From: Diadophis punctatus similis
Taxonomy: Eukaryota > Chordata > Lepidosauria > Squamata > Dipsadidae
NCBI GenBank assembly: GCA_023053685.1
Contig: JALIGW010000013.1
Coordinates: 20,054,501 to 20,118,500, forward strand
Length of the DNA stretch: 64,000 bases
Reading direction: 5' to 3'
The position numbers were made by a program, and so were the translations under genes. Positions 11,868-24,765 of this stretch are shown piece after piece (position 1 is the first letter of the stretch; each line of letters starts with the position of its first letter). The notes beneath the pieces are model-generated. The model was given only the letters and a program-made list of their open reading frames with translations. It had not been told where the DNA came from and did not search any database.

Positions 11868-13028
11868 CTAGATGATCTGCAAGATCCCTTCCAACTCTGT
11901 TAATCTGTTAAACTCTGTTAAATTAGCATAATGTAATCTCTTGCCTGCAGTAGTGAGAAAAAGAAGAATTTTCTATTTGTATTAGAATTTCTCTTTGCCT
12001 TTGTGCGGAGGTTGAATTTAAATAACATGTCATCCTAAACTCTGTTATCTGCCTCATTTTTAAAGTCCTACCAATGTTATCAAGATACATTACAAGTTAC
12101 AACATATTTTGCTTGCCAGTTCGATTCCAAATGGACAGATTGAGTTACATAAAGGTAGCCAAATTTTGTAGAGTGGCTTATAAATTCGGGGAGGACGGGG
12201 GACTTAATTGCTGTTTCTTGGTATAAAAATACTATTTTCTTTTTAACTTGTGAATCTAAGATCAATCTGTTTTGTGATTTAGGTCTGGGGTTTTTGTTAA
12301 TTTGAATCACCTTCTCAATGTGATCATACAGTGCAGCATGTATCTGAATTATAATTGACCAAAATAAATGGAGCCATCTGGCTGCAAGGGGAGTCACATA
12401 ATGAAAGCAAGGTTGTGCCCTTGGAAAGCAAATATCATTCTTTCTTACATGCATAATGCAAATGGAAATTACGAAACTTGCATCACAAAGATATGACATC
12501 ATTTGCACCTTTTGACCTCTGAATATCAAATGACTAATCAACTAGAATTTGACTAGAGTGTATTGAGGAGTAGCCACAGGAAGAGTACTCTCAAATTAAA
12601 TAGGGACAGAAACATGGATGGTTCTGCCATTCTTACAAAAACATGTTCTTTTTCTGGCTTTTCTTCTACTAATGTTTAATGGTACACATTGGAAGGCATG
12701 CAAGATCCTGTGAAGGATATTTGAAAACCAGTTGTAAATACCCCATTTTAGATAAGCCTTCCTCCTTGATAGGGTAAAATTTTAGTACTAGTTTGAAGGG
12801 TGTGAGATGCAAGCAAGCTCACTTGATCAATAGCGCTCAAATCCCACAATTGGCAGCTGGCTGGGTTAGGGTGTCAGTTGCATCTTCTTTTCTTACTGAT
12901 TATTGCCAATGCAATAATCCTTGTCCAATTGTGACAATCCTGGTCATCCTTGCAAAACTCTCTCTCCAAACTCCAGATCTTCAGCATCCACAGCTTGGTG
13001 AAGAGAAAATTCCAATGACCAGCAATAA

Positions 13029-13046
13029 AGCCAGTTTGGTCTAAAG
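13029..13046 (+). mobile_element. tRNA-derived SINE, first 18 bases (split by the hAT element)
   Basis: The bases agccagtttggtctaaag are the start of the SINE that resumes after 16292. The last eight, GTCTAAAG, are the hAT target duplication. Joined across the insertion they give a tRNA-like A-box region, ggtctaaaggttaaggca. Confidence 0.8.
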
Positions 13047-13276
13047 CAGTGGTTCCCAAAGGGGGCGGTACCGCCCCCCAGGGGGCGGTGGGAACCCTTA
13101 GGGGGGCGGTGAGAGGTAAGGGTGGCGACAGGGGGGCAGTGAGAGGGTCCAGGGGGGCGGTAGGTGGTTCGCCGGTCCTGTCCCCGTGCCGCCACCCATG
13201 TCCACCCAATCGCCCGCTGCCGCTTTTCCCGCCACTCTTTTCCCGGCGGGGACTGGGCGGGCCGCGAGACGGGCAT

Positions 13277-13582
13277 CTTACTGGAGTTTTAACAGCTCCG
13301 TGTATCTGTCATCTGGTCTCTTTGCACTGGTCTCCAACCTTGGCAACTTTAAGACTTGTGGACTTCAACTCCCAGCAAAGCTGGCTGAGGAATTCTGGGA
13401 GTTTAAGTCCACAAGTCTTAAAGTTGCCAAGGTTGGAGACCCCTGGAAAGCTTGCAAAATACAGAAACTCTTCTCGCGAGGGTGAGCAATTAACAACTCG
13501 CAGTGAGAAGAGTTTCTGTATTTTGCAAGCTTTTTTCCCTAGAGACTAGCCGACAGAAACACGGAGCTGTTAAACCTGTAAG
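13277..13582. repeat. Palindrome interrupted by a fold-back MITE
   Basis: Outer arms 13277-13324 plus 13446-13475 pair with 13505-13582. The inner stem is aagcttgcaaaatacagaaa and its complement; the outer stem includes taacagctccgtgt and its complement. A MITE of the TCTCCAACCTTGGCAAC family (13325-13445), itself a hairpin, sits in the left arm. Confidence 0.75.
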
Positions 13583-13806
13583 ACACGGGATTGGGGGGGG
13601 TGCGGGCAGGGGCTGGGTTGGGGGGCTGGGTTGGGGGGTGCGAGGAGGAGGAGGAGGAGGGAGATCTTGTGGGGAAATCGCAGCTGCCTCTTTTCCACTC
13701 CTTCGGCCAAGAGGCACCGCGGCCGGGAAGTCAGTCCAGAAAGAGTGCAGCGATGGCGGGGGAGATCGGGAACAGTTGCCCGCCAGAGTTTCTGCCGCCT
13801 TCGCCT

Positions 13807-14262
13807 GCCTCCCTTTCCTTTCCTTTCCTTTCCTTTCCTTTCCTTTCCTTTCCTTTCCTTTCCTTCCTACTTCCCTTCCCTTCCCTTCCTTCCCTCTTTT
13901 TCCTTCCTCCATTCCTTCCCTTCCCTTTCCTTCCTTCCGTCTCTTTCCCTTCCTTCCCTCCTTCCCTTTCCTTCCCCCTCCTTTTCCTTCCTACTTTCCT
14001 TCCTTCCCTTTCCTTCCCCCCTTTTTCCTTCCTACTTCCCTTCCCTTCCTTCCTCCTTCCCTTCCTTTTCCTTCCTCCCTCTCCTTTTCACCTTTAATTT
14101 CCCTCCCTCTCTTTCCTTCCTACTTTCTTTCCTCCCTCCCTCCCTCCCTTCCTTCCTTCCTCCTTCCATTTCCTTCCCTCTCATTCCTTCCTTTTCTTTC
14201 TCTTTCCTTTCCTTTCTTTTCCTTCCTTTCTTCCCTCCCTCCCTCTATTTTTCTCTCCCAAA
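13807..14262. repeat. Polypyrimidine tract, (CCTTT)n and variants
   Basis: About 455 bp are almost entirely C and T on the plus strand. It begins as a regular TTTCC pentamer array, then becomes irregular CCTTCC/CTTTCC blocks. Such homopurine-homopyrimidine DNA can form triplex (H-DNA) structure. The long serine/phenylalanine/proline frames across it are not genes. Confidence 0.9.
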
Positions 14263-15124
14263 CAACCCCAATTTAAATCCTCCCCTTGGCCATTGTGTGT
14301 ACATGTGTGTCTCATCTTCTAAAAATCATAACTCCCCACCCCACCCCAAACACCCAATACCATCCCCTTCTCCATCCCACTGATGATCCCAGGTGCCCAG
14401 CCTCCTGCGCCCCCCCCCGGCAACCTCTCCGCATGCCCGTCTCACGATGTGGCCTTCGGCCTCGCCTCCTCTGCCCACCTAACACACTGCTCTCGTTCGT
14501 CCCTGCGATGCCATCTTTCCCTGCCCCCGGATGGATAGCAATTTAGGCAGGCACGACACACCACCAGGTGAGGAGGGGGCTTTCTAGCTGTGCCTGCTGG
14601 GTATAGGAGTCCCCCCCTCCACCCGGCCTCTGTGCCAAGGAAGGCAATTCGGAGGGTGCCAGCGCTTCCCACGGGGGAGGGGGTGTATTTCCAGGAAGCC
14701 CCTTGAATGTGCCAGTGTGGGGGGAGGGGGAGAAGACCCTCCCCCATGTGCATCTGTCCCACCCATCCCCTCCATTGACCACTTCTGCAGTTTTCTTTCC
14801 TTTCCAGGCTCTGCTTGGTCATCCAGTTGAGCCAGCCTTGGCGAGGAACCAAAATGGCTTGTGTGTTTGTTTGTTTTTACAACCAAATACAAACCATGTT
14901 TGGGGGAACCGGTTTCAAAACCTCCCAGTTTCCCAAACCTGGATGTTTTCGGCCACGCACGCACACACACACTCACACACACCCAGTGGCTCAATGTGGG
15001 ATAGATTTCCCACCCACCTCCAGCCCCTCTTTTCAAACACGCCCCTCTTCCTCGCAGACAGAAGCACATTTTAAATTGCCATAGGCAGAGCCCAGAGGAG
15101 GCAATGTAGTCCTGTGGTGTGTGT

Positions 15125-16080
<956 letters not shown>

Positions 16081-16300
16081 ATTAATTAATTATGACCACA
16101 ATTGAGCATAACATTTTGGTTGCTAAGCAAGAGCGTTGTTAAGTGAGTTTCACCACATTTTACAAGTTGGCCATGCCCACCCGGTCACCTGACTACTAAG
16201 CCACGCCCACCTGAAGGGGTGGGGTGGGGGGCGGTGAGGATGAGTTTGTAGCACCAAGGGGGCGGTGGACTGAAAAAGTTTGGGAACCACTGGTCTAAAG

Positions 16301-16507
16301 GTTAAGGCACTAGACTAGAAAACAGGAGGCCATGAGTTCAAGTTCCACCTCAGCCATGAAAACCAGCTGGGTGACTTAGGGCATCTCTCTCACTCTAGCC
16401 TATTTCACAGAATTGCTTCTGTGGGGGGAAAATAGAAGGAAGAAGTGTTGAGTTATTTGTAAACATAATAAAGGTGGAATATAAATACATAAATTAAAAA
16501 TAAATAA
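16301..16507 (+). mobile_element. tRNA-derived SINE, main part
   Basis: This continues the SINE begun at 13029. It has a B box in gagttcaagttcc, then the body aaaccagctgggtgacttagg, then a tail ending ataataaaggtggaatataaatacataaatt. It was whole before the hAT element entered. Confidence 0.8.
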
Positions 16508-16843
16508 TTGAAATATTCTATCTAGTAGACTATGCTGATTCTGATAAATGCTATGAATGATTAGCTGTAGTTTCTGATTCCTTCTAAATATACCTACTGG
16601 TTCTTGATATATCATTATCTTGCTTTTCTTTTTTAGATGTTTCATTAGAAGACTATATATAACATTGTCAGTGTATGAGGAAGTGTAATTTGCTGGCTGG
16701 ATATATGAGGTAAACTTGTCCTGCCAACTGTGATTGTTTTTCTTTTTTGATTGTTCTTTGAATAGGTGATTATTTCTTCCTTGACTGTTTCATTTCTCTG
16801 AATGTTAGTTAATAGGTGTGTAATGAGAAAGTATTGTTTAGGG

Positions 16844-17374
16844 CAGAGGTCCCCAACTCCCGGTCCATTGACCGGCACCAGGCTGTGGCATGGCAGAAAC
16901 TGGGCCGCAAAAACAAGCAAAGCCCCATCTGCAGGATGCAGGACAGTGGTGGGTTCCTACCAGTGCGGTCCGGTGCGTAGCTCTGGTAAAGAGTGGCCGA
17001 TTGAGCAATTTGCACGCGACCGCTCCGGTGCCTTCTTCACCGGTCCATCGCGCACGTCGCCATCTTTTTAAAAGAATTTTTGGGCTTTTTTGCTTCTGTG
17101 CATGCGCGGAAGCAAAATCGCGCCAAAATCTCGAGATTTCGGTGAGATTTTGCTTCCGCACATGCGCAGAAGAAAAATCGTGCAAGGGGAAGCGCGCGTG
17201 TAGTGAGCGCATGCATGCATAAAATGTGGAGATGCACACGCAGCGCAACGGTATTGGTAAGTTAGCAACTCGCCCCTGATGCAGGCAGCATGTGAAACCA
17301 TGCCTCCTCGAGTCTGTGGAAAAGCCTCTCTCCATGGAACCCATCCCTGGTGCCCAAAAGGTTGGGGTGCACTG
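16844..17374. mobile_element. hAT-type element (CAGAGGTCCCCAAC ends), host of a nested element
   Basis: The left end CAGAGGTCCCCAACTCCCGG is inverted at the right end as aggttggggtgcactg. An exact 8-bp duplication GTTTAGGG lies at 16836-16843 and 17375-17382. A second hAT-type element (16944-17278) sits inside. It belongs to the same TIR group as 1473-1668 and 52141-53841. Confidence 0.85.
16944..17278. mobile_element. Nested hAT-type element (GTGGGTTCCTACC family), copy 1
   Basis: The left end CAGTGGTGGGTTCCTACC pairs loosely with the right end ttagcaactcgcccctg. Flanks ATGCAGGA (16936-16943) and ATGCAGGC (17279-17286) are an 8-bp duplication with one mismatch. The GC-rich interior has a tgcatgcgcggaagcaaaat inverted pair around 17095-17175. 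Confidence 0.8.
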
Positions 17375-18217
17375 GTTTAGGGCTATTTGCCCTTTTCCTT
17401 CACCTTAAGATACTTTTTTTTTTGAACTTTGATATATGTGCCTGTTAATGGCTGATTTGTGGGGTCCTTGGTGGTCTCTTTCTTACAGATGTTTCTAGGA
17501 AACATCATCAGTATTTGAAGGAAGTGAGTTTTGCACTCGTTTTATATGCTAGTGGCTTGCCCTGTCAGTGTTAGTGGGAGTGATCTTGGTGGCTGCTTGG
17601 TTAGGCTGTTGTTTACTGTTAGCTTATTTGTTTGCATTGGTAGTTCCTTGATTTGGATATTGTTTACTTCTTGATTGTTGGTCTGATGTTAATCTTGGTG
17701 TTAATCTCTGATCATCTGGGTATTAATTGCCAGTGAAGAGGTGTTTTAGTCTCTTTGTTTCCTTTTGGACATTTTGATTTTTTTTCTTTTGAGTATTATG
17801 TAGATGTTGTTTATATCTATGCACCTGTTGATGGCTGATTTGTCAGAGTACCAGGCTTCCAGGAATTCTCTAGAATTTTTGGAGTTGACTTGGTCTAGGA
17901 TGTTCACAGTTTCCTAATTGAAACTATGGTTAGGTCTGTCTATATGCTGTGAAATTAAGGAGTTTTCATCATAGTTGGTGCTCATGGATGCAATCTGCTA
18001 GTCTTCTACCTGTTTGTTCTACATAGTAGAGACAATAGTCCTTACATTCTTTGTTGTAGATGATTCCTCTTTTTTGTCCAGAGGCTGCTGGGTCTTTTCG
18101 TTTACTTAGGATGTTTTGGAGTGCTTTCGCTGGTTTGTGTGTTACACTGATGCCATATGGTTGTAATAGTCTGTTGGTGCTTTTTGGCAGATTTGTCAGA
18201 ATGTCAAGCCTCTAGGA

Positions 18218-18352
18218 CAGGGGTGTCAAACTCACATTGTCACGGCGGTGTCATATGACATATCACAACTTTTTTCCCCTTCGCTAAACCGGGTGTGGGC
18301 ATGGCCAGTGCATGATGCATCCGGGCCACGGGCTGCGAGTTTGACACTGCAG
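18218..18352. mobile_element. hAT-type MITE (GGGGTGTCAAACTC ends), copy 1
   Basis: The left end CAGGGGTGTCAAACTC is inverted at the right end as gagtttgacactgcag. An exact 8-bp duplication CTCTAGGA lies at 18210-18217 and 18353-18360. 135 bp, non-coding. A diverged copy is at 44761-44871. Confidence 0.85.
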
Positions 18353-19135
18353 CTCTAGGACTTTATAAATCCTGTTTTAGATATCAGACTTCCTACTGGA
18401 CAGGATAGTATCCACTACTACATGAATAGGTATAAATTACTCTCAAGGCAATCCTAAATATCACAAAAATATCATATTCAATCTATATGTTTCTATCAAG
18501 AAATTAAAAATAACACAGTAATTGCAGTACTAATTAAATGCAAAATGTCATTAAGTCAATTATATTTTTTCCTACAAAATAAGGAATAAACATCACAATG
18601 TTGCAATTCAGTGCAAAATAACCCAGTTCTCTTCAGTGTACGTACGTAGTCTAAAATAAAATGCCATTGTTCAGTTTAAAGGAAAAAGGCTATACCTTTA
18701 ATTCAAGAAAAAGACAACATACAACAGTAATTCAGGTCACAATAATCTAGTCAGGAGGCATAAAGTTGTGAGTTTTTGTGAATAGAGGTGATTTCTCCAG
18801 GATGGAGGGTACATCTGTTTTTTACAACCCTCCCTTAGTTTTGGGGAAGATTTTAAAGACATGTGAAGGACTAAAGGATTTTGAGAACATGTAAAGGAAG
18901 GGAACAAGTCTGTCCCTACAGTTTCTTTACATCATATTAGATTCAATGTTGTTAAAGTCTGGCAAAAGTTTATGTAAAATATTTATTCTTCTTTGGGGGA
19001 CAGATGGTGGGGATGTTATTCAAGGATTATTTTTATTTATTTAACAAGTAATTAAAGAACAAAATACTGAAAAGGTGATTTAGTACACCATACACTAAAG
19101 TACAACTTGCAAAAATGATTATCTACATAAAGATA

Positions 19136-19149
19136 GGTGATAGATAGAT

Positions 19150-19241
<92 letters not shown>

Positions 19242-19264
19242 TAGACAGACAGACAGACAGACAG
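19136..19264. repeat. (GATA)n microsatellite with GACA tail
   Basis: About 25 tandem GATA units run up to 19241, then agacagac units. GATA/GACA arrays of this kind are well known in snakes (the Bkm type). Open frames here are artefacts of the repeat. Confidence 0.95.
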
Positions 19265-19295
19265 ATGATTGATAGATATTTGATAGATAGATGAT

Positions 19296-19965
19296 AAGAT
19301 GCACAGGTATGGAATAGGTGGTATCTGGCTCAATAGTAGTAACTGTGAGAGGGATCTTGGAGTCATAGTGGACAATCACTTAAATATGAGCCAGCAGTGT
19401 ACTGCAGCTGCCAAAAAAAAAATCCAATGCAGTCCTAGGCTGAATTAACAGGACAGAATCAAGATCATGTGAGGTGTTAGTACCACTTTATAATGCCTTG
19501 GTAAGACCACACTTGGAATATTGCATCCAGTTCTGGTCATCACGATATAAAAAAAGATGTTGAGACTCTAGAAAGAGTGCAGAGAAGAGCAACAAAGGTG
19601 ATTAGGGTACATATGAAGAACAGCTACAGGAATTGGGTATATCTAGTTCAATGAAAAGAAGGATTAGGTGACATAATAGCAGTGTTCCAATGTCTAAGGG
19701 ACTGCCACAAAGAAGAGGGAGTTAAGCTAGAAGAAGCAATGGATGGAAACTAATCAAAGACAGAACAAACTTAAAAATAAAGAGAAATTTCCTGACACAA
19801 GAGTTAATCAGTGGAATGGCTTGCCTTCAGAAGTTGTGGGTGCTCCATCACTGGAACTTTTTAACCACTTGTCTGAAATGGTATAGGGTCTCCTGGGTGA
19901 GCAAGGAGTTGGACTAGAAGACCTCCAAGGTTACTTCCAACTCTGTTATTCTGTTATGCTACATA
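19296..19965 (+). mobile_element. CR1/L3 LINE 3' fragment
   Basis: Forward-strand match to the ORF2 C-terminus and 3' end of the CR1 copies at 20782-21935 and 61600-62096. Shared phrases are gtaactgtgagagggatctt, atatgagccagcagtgt, ccacacttggaatattgcat and ctccaaggttacttccaact. Frames are broken. The 5' end begins next to the GATA array. Confidence 0.9.
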
Positions 19966-20662
19966 ATACATTAAACCTGATAAGTAAATACCTTAATTTT
20001 TTTTTAAAAAAAATCTAATGTTTGTTATAGCAACAAGAGATTAAGTGGAAAGTATCTATTGTTAACCACAAAAAGATTTTCATAATGATTAGTACAGTTT
20101 TCAATAGTCTTTACATAAAATGACATCAAAGATTACTAGGTACTGGTTTCCCATATGAGGATTTTTTAGAAGTAGTGCTGAAAATATGCTACAATAGTGT
20201 GTGCATTAGATCAATGTTTTAAACAACTTTATAACAACTTTCACTCATTATTTTTGAATCTGAACAAATGAATGAAATGTTATTATTTCAGTCATCAATC
20301 ACTAAGAAAATAATTTGAAAATTGTGCTTATATCTCATGGTGTATCTTGAACATTAGGCCAAAAACGGTATAGTACAATCTATCTGTGGTTGAGTGGAAA
20401 TTGCCCTTCATAAGATTTTTTTCCCCTCTACTTTTATGTAGTTAATCAATTTTTATATCACTTTGAAATCTGTTCTTTGAAGTATGTGCTATTAAGACAA
20501 TAACTCATTGTAATTATAAGCATACATTAAGCATATAGATAATGACATTAAGTATTAAATTTTGCTAAGCAGTATCACTTTCACCTCAATGAAAGTTAAT
20601 TAACATTGTGAAGAGAACAATGATTTAGGATTGGTCAAATATATTATCTTCTCCTAGTATAT

Positions 20663-21935
20663 ATGCAGCCTAGAACTGTGTTGGCTTTTTTGTCAGCTGC
20701 TGCACACTGCTGGCTCATATTTAAATGGTTGTCCACTAGGACTCCAAGATCCCTTTCACAGTTACTACTACCTTGCTCAACAGTAGTAACTGTGAGAGGG
20801 ATCTTGGAGTCTTAGTGGACAACCATTTAAATATGAGCCAGCAGTGTGCAGCAGCTGACAAAAAAGCCAACACAGTTCTAGGCTGCATTAACAGAGGGAT
20901 AGAATCAAGATCATGTGAAGTGTTAATAGCACTTTACAATGCCTTGGTAAGGCCACACTTGGAATACTGCATTCAGTTTTGGTCGCCATGATGTAAAAAG
21001 GATGTTGAGACTCTGGAAAGAGTGCAGAGAAGAGAAACAAAGATGATTAGGGGACTGGAGGCTAAAACATATGAAGAACGGTTGCAGGAACTGGGTATGT
21101 CTAGTTTAATGAAAAGAAGGACTAGGGGAGACATGATAGCAGTGTTCCAATAGCTCAGTGGTTGCCACAAAGAAGAGGGAGTCAAACTATTCTCCAAAGC
21201 ACCTGAGAGTAGAACAAGAAGCAATGGGTGGAAACTAATCAACAAGAGAAGCAACTTAGAACTAAGGAGAAATTTCCTGACAGAACAATTAATCAGTGGA
21301 AACAGCTTGCCTCTAGAAGTTGTGAATGTTCCAACACTGGAAGTTTTTAAGAAGATGTTGGATAACCATTTGTCTGAAGTGGTATAGGGCAATGATGGCG
21401 AACCTATGGCATGGGTGCCACAGGTGGCACACGGGGAGCTATATCTGAGGGCAAGCGAGGCATTGCCCTATGTCAGCTCCAGTGCGCATGTGTGCGCTGG
21501 TCAGCTGATTTTCTGGCTTCTTTTTGGCCGTTTTTGCTCTCCCCAGGCTTCAGGAAAGCATCCTGAACCCTTGGGACGGTAAAAAAACGGCCCGATGGGC
21601 CTACCGGAAATCCGGAGGCTTCAGTGAGGCCTGTGCACATGTGTGTGGGGGCAGTGCGGGGGTTCTGCGCATGCGTGGGGGGAGGGCATTGCATTATGGG
21701 TGTGGGCACGCATGTGCACGCTATCACGCGCGCGCACGCCCTTTTGGCACCCAAGCCAAAAAAGGTTTACCATCACTGGTATAGGGTTTCCTGCCTAAGC
21801 AGGGGGTTGGACTAGATGATCTGCAAGGTCCCTTCCAACTCTGTTAATCTGTTAAACTGTACCTCCAAGGTCCCTTCCAATTCTGTTATTCTATTCTGTT
21901 CTGTTCTGTTCTGTTCTGTTCTGTTCTAATGTGCA
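20663..21935 (+). mobile_element. CR1/L3 LINE 3' fragment with 5' inverted duplication; split by a hAT element
   Basis: The plus-strand CR1 body runs from 20782, with a 72-codon relic frame starting [20 protein letters not shown] and ending near [10 protein letters not shown]. The preceding 20663-20769 is the reverse complement of 20782-20888, so the copy starts with a 107-bp inverted duplication around a 12-base spacer. The hAT element 21390-21778 splits the 3' end. The tail then repeats itself (two copies of a ggtcccttccaa phrase) and passes into (TTCTG)n at about 21885-21929. Confidence 0.9.
21390..21778. mobile_element. hAT-type element (ATGGCGAACC ends), copy 2
   Basis: The left end CAATGATGGCGAACCTATGG is inverted at the right end as aaaggtttaccatcactg. 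An exact 8-bp duplication GTATAGGG lies at 21382-21389 and 21779-21786, inside a CR1. The interior is GC-rich with alternating gcgcatgcgt stretches and no coding function. Confidence 0.85.
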
Positions 21936-23336
21936 AGAATTTTTTGGGTGCAGTTTTTTTTGGGGGGGGGTAGGGTTGAATGTATGCTTTTGTTCCGTTT
22001 TGTTTTATTTGCTTGTTTTACTGTTTTGTATTTTATTTGCATTGTATTACATTCTATGATAAAACAATATTATTTTTTTTAAAGGAATGATAACATTTTT
22101 TAAAGTCTGGTTGGATTCAGACTGATAGTGTTTCCCACCCACCCTCAAATTGCCTGTAAACTATAGAAGCATGAAATGTGCTGACTTATTGCCAAAGTTC
22201 TATCCTGCCACCATTGCAATGTTCCAGCTTGCTGTCAAATGATAGTATCTGGATGTATTGAGTTATTGTTTGCAGCTAAAGCTATTGATGGATCCCTCTG
22301 AATTTGTTTTCGTTCTTCTCATTCCCAGTCACGCTCAAACTGCAAAAAAATATCTTACACCAAGCAATGCAAGAATGAGGCAGGCTCTTCACTCTAGCTC
22401 TCGGTTTTTATTTCTTCCCAGTGTTTTTCCACAAGTTCAGACTCTGCTTTTTTCGGATCAACCAAGTGATGACTATACTCTAGCTCTCATCACTAAATCA
22501 ATATAAACCAGGTATTCTGCTTAATATATAGGCACTCATTTTGTTGATGAGAAAAGGGGTGATTAAGGGAGCCTTCCAGGAAACAAAAATCAAAACCAGA
22601 AATTTCAGAACCGGGGAGGGGATGTTTGTGATTATTTTTGTAGCATAAAATCAGTTGGGGCAAAAATGAGATAAATAGAAAAAGAATAGGCAAAAGGATA
22701 CTGCTGGTCCTGGTAATGGGGAAAATTAAGACAGGAAGAAGGGACAAATCATGTGTTCAGCTGGCTTCAGTTCTGCTTCAGACTGCAGGCCCTCTAAGTT
22801 CTTTCTATTTAATGTCATATTTGTGGAATGAATTAAGCCAGTCATTCTTCCCCAAACAAGCAAGTGACAAACAGAACTGTGACTTAGGGTTGGCAGGGCA
22901 GACAGATGCTTAGTCCTACCTTTCAACTGCAGCTTTAGGAAGTGATTAAGCAGCAAGGTACCCAGGGGCTGGAGAGACATGGAGTTTTGCTCAATGTGTT
23001 TGTCCAGCTGGACTTGGATGCTCAGACAGATGTCTTCCGTCTTGGGGCTAAACCCAGCCATCTCCTCACCACATAACACACACATATAAACTCAATGGGC
23101 AGACTTGATGGACCATTGGGTCTTTTTTTCTGCTGACAGTTTTCTATATACAAACTTGTTAAGAAATAATCAACATTATTTCTTGTTACTGAAATGGAGA
23201 CCCACTTAATTAACTCTGTTATGCTGTTGATTATGTAGACTTTCTTCTTCGTTATTTTGATTTTTTTTTAAATTAGTGAATGGTCTCTAAAATACAATCA
23301 AATTCAAAACCAGAGGAGTGCCATGTCTAAAACCTA

Positions 23337-23438
<102 letters not shown>

Positions 23439-24369
23439 TCAATAAATAACAAGTAAAAAACTCCAGCAGATATTTGGGGGGGGGTCTTTATCTATGGATG
23501 TTGTCACTCAGATCAAGGTATAGACTAAATGTAAATGAGGAAAGGAGAGTCATCATTTCACATTCACCTGAAAAGAAATTGACAGAACAATAACCTCCCT
23601 GCCTATAAACAGTTGCACCTTTTCAAAGGCAGCCTGTCTTTATGCTCCTATTGTGAATGAGACAAGAGACAGTGAGAGAAAGAAAAACTATGCCACTGTG
23701 TTGTTAAGATGACACATTCAAAGCAATTTGCTGATTATTTCTTTCAAATTCAGAAAAGTAACATTAAGAGAAAATGAAAAGTATCGGAAAAGACATCACT
23801 GTTGACAGGTGGAACAATGGAAATAGAGGGGGGGTCTGTCATTTCCCCAGAAAGTTATGTAACACTAGCACAATAAGTATATTTAAAATATAAGATGCCC
23901 GTTGTATCTTATACAATGATTTTTAAACCTACAAACACACATGTGGGTACACATATGCATGGAAACCAGAAATTTCTCCTTCTGCCACAAAATGGAAGAA
24001 TGCTGAAAATTTAACAGGTTGCAATGTTTATCTCTAGAGTTCCCTTCCTTTCTTGGGTTAAGGACCTTCTCTTGAATAAAGAAATGCATACATGTAAAAT
24101 CACGGAATTTCTAAAGGAGTTTTTAAAAATATATGTATATGCAACATATCAGTGATGGCGAACCTTTTCAGCACCAAGAGTAAGGTGACCAGACGTCCCG
24201 ATTTTGGCGGGACAGACCCGCTTTTTAATGGTTTGTCCCGCGTCCCGCCCGCCCTCTTAAAAAGTCCCGATTTTTGAAAGGGGCGAGGGAGGGCTGGGGG
24301 GCGGGCTCTCCCCTGCAGGGACGGCCGGCCGCGGCTCATGGGGGGCGAAAGACAAATACAATTTTCGGC

Positions 24370-24765
24370 GGGCACGGCTTTGCAAGGGCTCTTCACAAGT
24401 TTGGCAAGTTTCACAAGAGCCGTTCGCGTGCAGGGCAGTTTATAAATAGCGGCCGCCAGGTAGGGAGCCGGCCGGGGTTGCATAGGGCTGGGGGAGGCTC
24501 GCTAGCCCGGCAGCTCCGGCCGCAGGAAAGAGCAGGGGGGGTGCCGTACTGGGAAGGGCCAGCAGTCGCCGCCGCCTGAGGGGGCCACCCCCCCCGCCCG
24601 CCCGCTTCGCTGCAGGGGACGCTGCACCGGATCCCGAGTCGCGCCGGCTCTCCCGCGGCCACGATGCCCGCCGACCTGATGGAGAAGAGCTCCTCCTCGC
24701 CCGCGGCGGCCATCCCAGCCAGCGCCGGAGGAGTCAACGCAGGACGCCCGCCCGCCCCGAGCTGA
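24370..24765 (+). pseudogene. HES1: Captured HES1-like promoter, 5' leader and first codons (left arm)
   Basis: HES1 is a bHLH repressor driven by Notch through RBPJ sites beside its TATA box. Here 24390-24460 reads in the order known from mammalian Hes1 promoters: an aagtttgg/aagtttcaca segment (RBPJ-site region), GAGCCGTTCGCGTGCAG, a TATA box (tataaata, 24441-24448), then GCGGCCGCCAGG. About 220 bp downstream an ATG at 24664 opens MPADLMEKSSSSPAAAIPAS, very like the HES1 N-terminus (MPADxMEKxSSSPxAxxPAS). Similarity ends after GVN; the frame stops at 24765 after 33 codons, before any bHLH. The RBPJ-like motif ends CACAA rather than CACAC. The HES1 assignment is by memory of the family, not by alignment. 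Confidence 0.72.

Larger units (their letters stand above)
16640..18390 (-). mobile_element. Penelope-like element fragment with GIY-YIG remnant (interrupted by hAT elements)
   Basis: On the minus strand, 18000-18150 encodes a degraded peptide resembling LQPYGISVTHKPAKAL, then a GIIYNKECKDYCLYYVEQTGRR-like segment (split by me for length: GIIYNKECKDY then CLYYVEQTGRR). This resembles the GIY-YIG endonuclease start of Penelope-like retroelements (usual form YVGQTGR); here the glycine before QTGR is glutamate. A peptide like RLADCIHEHQL follows, then stops. The downstream part to about 16640 has the usual gatgtttc...aaacatc 3' region. Two hAT insertions (16844-17374 and 18218-18352) break it. 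Dead copy. Confidence 0.7.

Noticed and set aside
12080..12541. 153-codon open frame on the minus strand
   Set aside because: No motif, no start or splice context and no relative recognised. In AT-rich intron this can occur by chance or as old LINE debris. Not called.
13503..14383. Three overlapping 168-257 codon open frames
   Set aside because: They translate a polypyrimidine tract into Phe/Pro/Ser/Leu repeats in every frame. Low complexity, no start context, no homology.
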